From the NCBI GenBank assembly GCA_002791075.1, contig PFWI01000017.1, positions 1 to 10,610 on the forward strand: DNA of 10,610 nt, written 5' to 3'. This stretch comes from a bacterium (Candidatus Ratteibacteria) CG_4_9_14_3_um_filter_41_21. Its GTDB lineage: Bacteria; Ratteibacteria; UBA8468. How positions within the stretch are numbered: the stretch's first letter is position 1; every line of letters begins with the position of its first letter. Under the pieces are notes generated by a model. The model saw only the letters and a program-made list of their open reading frames with translations, made no database searches and was not told where the DNA came from. A program made the translations under genes and the position numbers. Positions 5,970-10,610 of this stretch are shown here, one piece after another.

Positions 5970-5984
5970 CGCACCGAAGGTGCG
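5970..5984. repeat. GC-rich hairpin downstream of the UroD-like gene
   Basis: CGCACC (5970-5975) and GGTGCG (5979-5984) form a 6-bp stem with a 3-base loop, nine bases past the stop of the minus-strand UroD-like gene. There is no T run directly behind it, so an RNA-stabilising role is as likely as termination. Confidence 0.45.
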
Positions 5985-5993
5985 CTAAGTTCT

Positions 5994-7058
5994 TCATCTC
6001 TCTGAAAGTTTCATATATGCTTCATTATAATATAAAGCATTATCAACTGGAGTATTGGGAGGGATATGATTGCCCACCGCCATAATAAATCCGGGATATC
6101 TTTTCCCGATATCCATACAGCGTTTCACCTCTTTATAGATATCCTCCTTGGTTCCTAAAAGAAGAATTCGGGTATCGGCATTGCCCACAAACCCATGCGT
6201 TTTACCGTATTTATCGGCAAAACCCCTCATATCATTTCCCGGTTCCATCACCAGCATATTCGCCCCAGCCTCCACAATGTCGTCAAAGAACATATCATAT
6301 TTACCATCAGAGGTAAAGATCAACTTCTTTTCTGACGAGAGAATGGGCTCCCATAATTTCTTATAATAAGGGAAGATTGATTTCCGGTACCATTCTGGAT
6401 GAGCAACCGGACCAGAAGTCCAGCAGATATCATCGTGACTCATAAATACTTTACAATCTGTTCTTGCCCAGGCATCAAAGTATTGTTTAATCCAGCGATA
6501 GTAGCTCTCAATAACCTTATCAAACCTCTTTGAATCCGTACCCATCGCCAGAAGCAACATCTCCCAACCAAAGATCTCGATTAATCCAGAAAAAAATGTC
6601 GTGTAGACCCCACCCATCGTCAGAGTGATGCCAGCCCAATAATCTTTCTGCTCATGGTATCGTTTGTTAAGTTCCTCAACCAATTCTTCTTGATCTCTTT
6701 CTCCATATTCCTTACAGGCATCAAAATTGTATACTTCTTCTAATGTTTTAAATGGACATTCCATTTTTGTATCAAAATCTGTTCCTCCGGTGGCATACTC
6801 GGCATGCCCCATTTTTGTGGTTCTTCCACCGCTCTCTTCCATATCACCTCTCCCGACAAGGGTCATCCACATAAAAGCATAATCCCATTTTTTCACAAAT
6901 TCTTTTGTTGCTTTCTTTCTATTTCCTTCTATAGAAGTATCTATCCCGGTAACTGTCTGAATCAATGGCCAGTGGTAACTTTCTGCTGAATATTCCGTCC
7001 TGGGGACTCTTTCGCTAAATTTCAGATTTATTGCCTTCCAGCCACTCTGGTAACTCAT
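5994..7058 (-). CDS. Uroporphyrinogen decarboxylase (UroD)-family protein
   Basis: This 354-residue protein has the UroD/cobalamin-linked methyltransferase TIM-barrel layout but is not a classical haem-pathway HemE. Visible motifs are KVFMSHDDICWTSGP (203-217), LIFTSDGKYDMF (246-257), MLVMEPGNDM (268-277), FVGNADTRILLLGTKEDI (290-307) and the ending AVGNHIPPNTPVDNALYY (327-344). Such UroD-like proteins commonly sit in carbohydrate gene clusters, but their reaction is mostly unknown. The start at 7058 shares ATGA with the stop of a truncated UroD-type remnant just upstream, and AAGGG lies six bases before it. The two were thus once a coupled pair of related genes. Transcription now probably comes from the hicBA promoter. 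Confidence 0.87.
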   Translation of the reverse strand: MSYQSGWKAINLKFSERVPRTEYSAESYHWPLIQTVTGIDTSIEGNRKKATKEFVKKWDYAFMWMTLVGRGDMEESGGRTTKMGHAEYATGGTDFDTKMECPFKTLEEVYNFDACKEYGERDQEELVEELNKRYHEQKDYWAGITLTMGGVYTTFFSGLIEIFGWEMLLLAMGTDSKRFDKVIESYYRWIKQYFDAWARTDCKVFMSHDDICWTSGPVAHPEWYRKSIFPYYKKLWEPILSSEKKLIFTSDGKYDMFFDDIVEAGANMLVMEPGNDMRGFADKYGKTHGFVGNADTRILLLGTKEDIYKEVKRCMDIGKRYPGFIMAVGNHIPPNTPVDNALYYNEAYMKLSER

Positions 7059-7201
7059 CTATACCCTTCATACTCTTCAATAGTTTTAAGCATCGCAAGA
7101 TAATTTTCTTGAGGAATATAGTCTAAAGGACTGGTATTGCAGGCCGCAACAAACTTTCCTTTCCTGCTTCCTATCCTTAACATTCCTTCCGCTTCTTCTT
7201 C
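7055..7201 (-). pseudogene. C-terminal remnant of a second UroD-family gene
   Basis: On the minus strand, in a frame too short to stand as a gene, about 48 residues read EEEAEGMLRIGSRKG, KFVAACNTSPLDYIPQENYL, then a helical tail ending EGYR and TGA (7055-7057). CNTSPLDYIPxENxxAM is the usual C-terminal signature of UroD-family proteins (compare GNHIPPNTPVDNA in the intact downstream gene). The N-terminal 300 or so residues are missing and the hicBA pair stands in their place. The remnant overlaps the 3' end of hicA in another frame, so the junction lies near 7180-7215. Its stop overlaps the start of the intact UroD-family gene, showing the former gene order. Confidence 0.75.
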
Positions 7202-7422
7202 AAAATTGTTCGGAAGGTTACTTCGTCAATGCCTGCCTGCTGGAGCATCTTATAGAACAGCCATTTGGGAATTGTTCTTTTATGACGATGGCTTATTCTT
7301 ACTCGAAGAATATCTCGGTTTTCTAATATTTTACGCCAGGTTTCATGTTTGCGGGAACGGACTTTTTGGAAGTTTAAGTGAGTGAGAACCTTGCGAAACT
7401 GGTCAAAGCTGTAAACGGCCAT
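7177..7422 (-). CDS. hicA: HicA-like mRNA interferase toxin
   Basis: This 81-residue basic protein matches the small double-stranded-RNA-binding fold of HicA. FQKVRSRKHETW (18-29) corresponds to the xxVRxxGSHxxW core with the catalytic His at 26. RVRISHRHKRTIPKW (40-54) is the following strand and loop, and YKMLQQAGID (57-66) the final helix. HicA toxins cleave mRNA and are held in check by HicB. The serine of GSH is replaced by lysine (RKH). The start at 7422 overlaps the hicB end by 20 bases, so translation is coupled. The C-terminal residues KKKRKEC share DNA with the UroD remnant, so the toxin's end may have been rewritten at the insertion junction. The order antitoxin then toxin is the reverse of the classical hicAB order. 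Confidence 0.72.
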   Translation of the reverse strand: MAVYSFDQFRKVLTHLNFQKVRSRKHETWRKILENRDILRVRISHRHKRTIPKWLFYKMLQQAGIDEVTFRTILKKKRKEC

Positions 7423-7741
7423 ATCTCACTTCAATAAAATTCATTAATTCCCAGTCGTCTTTACAGGAAGCAATATCTTTTATGTAGGGAAGATGATGGG
7501 CTCTGTTTGGGCTTTTGCTATAAAGAGAAATGTTTTCTAAGTATTCCCGAGCATAATCTCTTATTGCCTCAATTATGTCTTGAACTGTCTCTGGCAAGGC
7601 ATCCAATTCAGTTACCAAGTCTAACTCTGGACAGAAAGCGCAATATCTTTTGCCATCCTTAGCGACGAGAACAGTCAATTTCTTTTCTGAGACAGTTATT
7701 AGGGGAACCCTTTCCTTTTCTAATAGAGTATTTGGCTTCAT
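7403..7741 (-). CDS. hicB: HicB-like antitoxin
   Basis: This 112-residue protein carries the HicB partial RNase-H-like fold. Strands LITVSEKKLTVLVAKDGK (14-31) and YCAFCPELDLVTEL (33-46) are followed by the helix LPETVQDIIEAIRDYAREYL (about 49-68). The C-terminal part (HLPYIKDIASC...) is not an obvious helix-turn-helix or ribbon-helix-helix, so DNA binding is uncertain. It should neutralise the HicA-like toxin encoded directly behind it. It has its own consensus promoter with an inverted repeat overlapping the -35 box, and no Shine-Dalgarno site. The pair lies between the GH29 fucosidase gene and a truncated UroD gene, as an inserted module would. Confidence 0.68.
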   Translation of the reverse strand: MKPNTLLEKERVPLITVSEKKLTVLVAKDGKRYCAFCPELDLVTELDALPETVQDIIEAIRDYAREYLENISLYSKSPNRAHHLPYIKDIASCKDDWELMNFIEVRYGRLQL

Positions 7742-7750
7742 TTTAATTCT

Positions 7751-7779
7751 ATTTTACCTCAGAGAAATTGTAATGTCAA
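7751..7779 (-). promoter_or_regulatory. Promoter of hicBA, nearly leaderless
   Basis: On the minus strand TTGACA (7774-7779), a 17-base spacer and TAAAAT (7751-7756) are followed by nine bases before the hicB ATG at 7741. The leader would be at most about three bases. No ribosome-binding site is seen. Confidence 0.68.
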
Positions 7780-7782
7780 TTT
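7765..7782. promoter_or_regulatory. Putative HicB operator
   Basis: AAATTG (7765-7770) and CAATTT (7777-7782) form an 18-bp inverted repeat that overlaps the -35 box of the hicBA promoter. The position suits autoregulation, as known for toxin-antitoxin operons; binding is inferred. Confidence 0.4.
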
Positions 7783-7798
7783 TGTGTAGGTCAGTAAT

Positions 7799-8959
7799 TC
7801 ATCGCAGTTTCAACACAATAACTGTATCAATAGCATCAGGGGCCTTTTGGGGTAGGCCCTGGATGAAAAGTCGCTCTCCCTTCTGAGTAACGGAAACTTT
7901 TTTATTACTCGCCAAAAGATAACCTGATCTTATTTTGTTCTTTACTCCGGCAAGGCAAATCTCTTCTCCTGGCCAGCGGAAGACATGAAGATAGACCTTA
8001 TTATTCTTAGCGGTGGTTAAACCAACCATTCCTCCTTCGAAGTGAGCTCTTCCTGCATGATGAATTGATTCTTTATTTTCTTTCATCCAGACCCCAATTT
8101 CCTTAAGCCGCTTTATTGAAGGAAGAGGTATAGTGCCATCCGGTTTAGGACCAACATTAAGGAGATAATTACCTTCTCCGGAAACACAACGGATTAAATT
8201 CATAATCAGTTGCCGGGTTGATTTCCAGTTTTTATCCCCGGCAGAATAGCCCCAGTTATCATTCATCGTCATACAGGATTCCCAGAGATGGGTGGGAAAT
8301 TTTGTTTCGGGAGCCGCTGTAGGAATATGCTGCTCCGGTGTCCCAAAATCCTCCGGTAATTGAGAGCGGTTATTAATTAAGATGTGAGGCTGTAATTTAC
8401 GCACCATATCATTAAGTTTCTTTGATTGCCAGGCCTCAGCATCATACGGCCAGGCCCCATCATACCAGAGAATATCAATCTTGCCATAATTGCTCATTAA
8501 TTCTTTAACCTGTGAATGTGCCTGTTCCACCATTTCTTTAAAACTTTCTGGCTCTTTCTCTCGGTTATGATAACCCGAAAATCTCCAGTCAAGAAGAGAA
8601 TAGTAAAACCCAATCTTCATCCTATATTTTCTGCAGGCTTTGACATATTCCGCAACAAAGTCTCTTTTGGCCGCGGTTTTAACTGAGGTAAAATCAGAGA
8701 CCTTGCTGTCAAAGAGACAGAATCCATCGTGATGTCTGGTCGTTAGGACAATGTATTTCATTCCTGCATCGCTGGCTAACTTTACCCAGGTTTTCGCATT
8801 AAATCTTTTTGGCTTAAATTGTTTTGCCAATTGAGCATACTCTCCCTTGGGAATCTTCTCAATATACATTACCCATTCCCCTCTGCCTAAGATGGAATAT
8901 AATCCCCAGTGAATAAACATCCCGAACCTTGCCTCCTCAAACCATCTTATCCTTTCCAT
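7799..8959 (-). CDS. Alpha-L-fucosidase, glycoside hydrolase family 29
   Basis: This 386-residue enzyme should remove terminal alpha-L-fucose from oligosaccharides by a retaining mechanism. RFGMFIHWGLYS (11-22), VLTTRHHDGFCLFDS (71-85), IGFYYSLLDW (116-125) and IDILWYDGAW (161-170) are the standard GH29 barrel strands. The nucleophile is Asp167. TPEQHIP (207-213) and WESCMTMNDNWGY (226-238) follow, with LLNVGPKPDGTI (266-277) before the C-terminal beta-sandwich. It is shorter than many GH29 enzymes (about 450 residues) and has no signal peptide, so it is probably cytoplasmic. AAGGAGGG lies ten bases before the ATG and overlaps the TAA stop of the ATPase gene upstream. It has no promoter of its own in view and may be read from the ATPase promoter. 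Confidence 0.93.
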   Translation of the reverse strand: MERIRWFEEARFGMFIHWGLYSILGRGEWVMYIEKIPKGEYAQLAKQFKPKRFNAKTWVKLASDAGMKYIVLTTRHHDGFCLFDSKVSDFTSVKTAAKRDFVAEYVKACRKYRMKIGFYYSLLDWRFSGYHNREKEPESFKEMVEQAHSQVKELMSNYGKIDILWYDGAWPYDAEAWQSKKLNDMVRKLQPHILINNRSQLPEDFGTPEQHIPTAAPETKFPTHLWESCMTMNDNWGYSAGDKNWKSTRQLIMNLIRCVSGEGNYLLNVGPKPDGTIPLPSIKRLKEIGVWMKENKESIHHAGRAHFEGGMVGLTTAKNNKVYLHVFRWPGEEICLAGVKNKIRSGYLLASNKKVSVTQKGERLFIQGLPQKAPDAIDTVIVLKLR

Positions 8960-8976
8960 CTGATATAATCCCTCCT

Positions 8977-10206
8977 TTATAATCCAATACTTTTATTAGG
9001 TTCCTTAAAAAACTGTTCTATAGTTATATATTCAATATCTTTCCGCTTCTCTCTCAAATTTTCTACAGGTGAGATAACGATCAGTTTTGTTTTTTTATAT
9101 CGGCGAGCAAAGGCAATAAGAGGGGCCTCTGCTTGCTTTGTAATCCCTGACTTTACTTCTAGAGCAATCAATCTATCCCCTATCTGGACCACATAGTCAA
9201 TCTCTTCCTGGCGTTGGCGCCAATAAAATAGATTCGCCCCTTTTTCTTGAAGAATCGCATAAAGCCTTGCACCTACCGCATTCTCAAGCATTCTTCCCCA
9301 TAAAGGTTTGTTTCTTTTAACCTCTCCAAATTTTTTACTGGCCATGGCAGAAATAAGTGCATTATCCCTAATTAACAGTTTAGGAATAGAACCCCTCTGC
9401 CTGATTTTGCTTCCACTCCACCTTTCCAATGCAACCATAAGGTATGCATTGGAAAGTAATTTAATATATGAAGCTATTGTTGTTGTATTTCCTGCATCTT
9501 GAAGTTGCCCAAGCATTTTTTGATAACTTATTACTTGAGCTGGATGTGTCACTGCCAAACCAAAAACTTGGCGTAGAAGAGCTGGCTTGGTAACTGGCAT
9601 CATTAAAATAACATCTTTTGACAATACCGTCTCAATCAATGAATCACGAATATATCGCGCCCAACGAGCCTGGTTTTTACGTAAAGGTAAGGCCCCTGGA
9701 TACCCGCCGAAATATAAATATTCTTTCAGACTAAGTGAGAAATATTCCTTACATTCAGAAAATGACCAATGGTTATGACGGTGTATCTCAAAACGTCCCG
9801 CTAAACTTTCTGTAAGACCACGTTGCATTAACAGAGCAGAAGAACCCAATAATACAAGACGTAGACGTCTCTTTAATATTTTATCCTCATCAAATAACTT
9901 TTTAACTGTTTCACTCCAATGAGGAATTTTCTGGACTTCATCCAAAACCAAGAGAACCTCTGGTCCCTTAAGAGTGGTTAGTGCTCTTGCTCTTTGCCAG
10001 TGGTTAGAAATCCATTCAATAGAAGGAATATCCGGCTGATCCGCCGTCTTGTATATTTTTGGCCCTTTCCATTTTTTCAGAACCTGGAAGGCAAATGTTG
10101 TTTTACCTACCTGACGGGGCCCGGTAATTACCTGAATAAAATTCGGTTTACCTTTGAGCGCCTTCCAGAGCGCTTCAAATAATGATTTTCGCAAATAATC
10201 TTTCAT
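8977..10206 (-). CDS. AAA+ ATPase with DUF4143 domain (cassette 2)
   Basis: This 409-residue protein belongs to the AAA/DUF4143 family. Walker A is GPRQVGKTT (29-37), identical to the ATPase at 4600. Walker B is LLVLDEVQ (85-92), sensor LGSSAL (120-125) and GRFEIHRH (137-144). EYLYFGGYPGA (162-172) leads into the DUF4143 part. The nuclease-like motif is E335/D337 in EEIDYVV and E350-x-K352 in ALEVKSG. The function of the family is not established. Outside the motifs it differs strongly from the first ATPase, so the two are not a recent duplication. Its promoter and palindrome show the same geometry as cassette 1. It ends 17 bases before the GH29 gene, whose ribosome site overlaps its stop codon, and starts beside a truncated deoC. 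Confidence 0.9.
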   Translation of the reverse strand: MKDYLRKSLFEALWKALKGKPNFIQVITGPRQVGKTTFAFQVLKKWKGPKIYKTADQPDIPSIEWISNHWQRARALTTLKGPEVLLVLDEVQKIPHWSETVKKLFDEDKILKRRLRLVLLGSSALLMQRGLTESLAGRFEIHRHNHWSFSECKEYFSLSLKEYLYFGGYPGALPLRKNQARWARYIRDSLIETVLSKDVILMMPVTKPALLRQVFGLAVTHPAQVISYQKMLGQLQDAGNTTTIASYIKLLSNAYLMVALERWSGSKIRQRGSIPKLLIRDNALISAMASKKFGEVKRNKPLWGRMLENAVGARLYAILQEKGANLFYWRQRQEEIDYVVQIGDRLIALEVKSGITKQAEAPLIAFARRYKKTKLIVISPVENLREKRKDIEYITIEQFFKEPNKSIGL

Positions 10207-10214
10207 TGCGCTTT

Positions 10215-10243
10215 ATCATAGCACTTTTCTATAAGCCTGTCAA
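10215..10243 (-). promoter_or_regulatory. Promoter giving a leaderless mRNA for ATPase gene 2
   Basis: On the minus strand TTGACA (10238-10243), a 17-base spacer and TATGAT (10215-10220) are followed by eight bases before the ATG at 10206. The spacer carries TTATA three bases after TTGACA, as does the spacer of the promoter at 4565-4592. No Shine-Dalgarno site is present. Confidence 0.75.
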
Positions 10244-10273
10244 CAATTTACTCAACACATTGAGTAAATTGTT
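10242..10273. promoter_or_regulatory. 32-bp perfect palindrome (14-4-14), putative operator of ATPase gene 2
   Basis: AACAATTTACTCAA (10242-10255), centre CACA, then TTGAGTAAATTGTT (10260-10273): all 14 pairs match. Two bases overlap the -35 box. It also lies directly behind the end of the deoC remnant, but no T run follows, so an operator or cassette boundary is likelier than a terminator. Confidence 0.68.
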
Positions 10274-10280
10274 CTAATTC

Positions 10281-10526
10281 TTACCTTTCTTTTATCTTTT
10301 CTTCTTTTGTTGTCAGATAGCATGTTTCTGAGATTACTTTAACAGGACAACCAGCGGCCTGAACAACCCTTCTTATTTCATCTTTCACGTATCTATAGTT
10401 GCCAGATTTGAGTTCCAGAATAATGTCTTCCTGAGTTCCATCAGGCTTGAGGAAGGTATGGTCTATCATCGCGGCTAATTTTTCAGGACAAGTCAGCCTC
10501 ATCCTATTCTTCTCCAAGTTTACCAT
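10281..10526 (-). pseudogene. deoC: Deoxyribose-phosphate aldolase, internally deleted and truncated
   Basis: The frame begins like DeoC: LAAMIDHTFLKPDGTQEDI. After residue about 38 it jumps to LKSGNYRYVKDEIRRVVQAA, then PVKVISETCYLTTKEEK and a stop. In intact DeoC about 75 residues separate these two parts, including the EIDMVINIG strand, and over 80 follow, including the Schiff-base lysine strand VKTSTGF. Both active-site regions are lost, so no aldolase activity is expected. The internal deletion kept the frame. The 3' end is lost next to the palindrome and promoter of ATPase cassette 2. The likelier original start is ATG 10500-10502 (MRLTCPEK), which has GGAG about nine bases upstream. 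Former role: splitting deoxyribose-5-phosphate in nucleoside catabolism. Confidence 0.8.
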
Positions 10527-10552
10527 ACCTCTTTCCTGGTATATTATTCACT

Positions 10553-10610
10553 ATGAACAACGGTAGTTCAGTAAGAGAATTAAAGAGAAGTTTATTATTA
10601 GTAATTTCTC
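10553..10610 (+). CDS. Possible start of a divergent gene, cut by the window end
   Basis: ATG at 10553 opens a frame reading MNNGSSVRELKRSLLLVIS to the window end. A basic stretch followed by hydrophobic residues could begin a membrane segment or signal peptide. TATATT (10540-10545) lies seven bases before the ATG, with a weak TTTACC (10519-10524) at 15 bases. Too little is visible to name it. Confidence 0.3.
   Translation, partial: MNNGSSVRELKRSLLLVIS

Noticed and set aside
7137..7385. 82-residue plus-strand frame antisense to hicA and the UroD remnant
   Set aside because: It is the antisense shadow of two recognisable minus-strand coding signals and has no motif.
4600..10206. The two DUF4143 ATPases as a recent duplication
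   Set aside because: Outside Walker and nuclease-like motifs the proteins share little; N-terminal length, spacing and C-termini differ.
10242..10273. Rho-independent terminator of deoC
   Set aside because: The stem is AT-rich and no T run follows on the minus strand; its contact with the -35 box fits an operator better.

Overview
The window looks like an accessory stretch of a moderately AT-rich bacterial genome, probably an uncultured bacterium living on complex glycans. The evidence is sigma70-type TTGACA/TATAAT promoters, Shine-Dalgarno sites, cytoplasmic glycosidases beside UroD-like proteins, and several AAA+/DUF4143 ATPases. I cannot name the phylum from sequence alone.

Layout. (1) 1-1809 is the right part of an IS21-family insertion sequence: the 3' part of istA, then istB, then about 310 non-coding bases. 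The non-coding part holds three tandem hairpins with DnaA-box-like nonamers, and four GGTGC terminal repeats ending in TTGACA at 1809. The element interrupts a right-handed beta-helix gene (1810-2265, minus). (2) 1810-4476 is a minus-strand catabolic operon: a GH29-like alpha-L-fucosidase relative, a clan GH-A glycosidase and the broken beta-helix gene. A promoter at 4446-4473 probably drives it. Its leader (4341-4401) and its first intergenic gap (3245-3303) each hold an inverted pair of GTAG-plus-hairpin, REP-like repeats. (3) 4534-5841 is a plus-strand AAA+/DUF4143 ATPase with its own promoter, apparently leaderless, under a 32-bp palindrome. (4) 5910-5984 is a third paired hairpin element between convergent genes. 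(5) 5994-8959 (minus) holds a GH29 alpha-L-fucosidase, a HicB/HicA-like toxin-antitoxin pair, the C-terminal remnant of one UroD-family gene and an intact UroD-family gene. (6) 8977-10273 is a second AAA+/DUF4143 ATPase with the same regulatory layout as the first. (7) 10281-10526 is a broken deoC (internal deletion, lost C-terminus). A possible divergent gene starts at 10553.

How it fits together. The older layer is a sugar and glycan catabolic region (two GH29-type proteins, a GH-A glycosidase, a beta-helix protein, two UroD-type proteins, deoxyribose-phosphate aldolase). Self-contained modules have been inserted into it: the IS21 element, two ATPase cassettes and a hicBA cassette. Three of the four modules abut a truncated gene: the IS the beta-helix gene, hicBA a UroD gene, and ATPase cassette 2 deoC.

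The most notable signal is shared regulatory geometry. Both ATPase genes have a 14-4-14 palindrome overlapping the -35 box, a near-consensus promoter with TTATA at the same spacer position, and a -10 box only 7-8 bases before the ATG. The hicB gene has a similar compact promoter.
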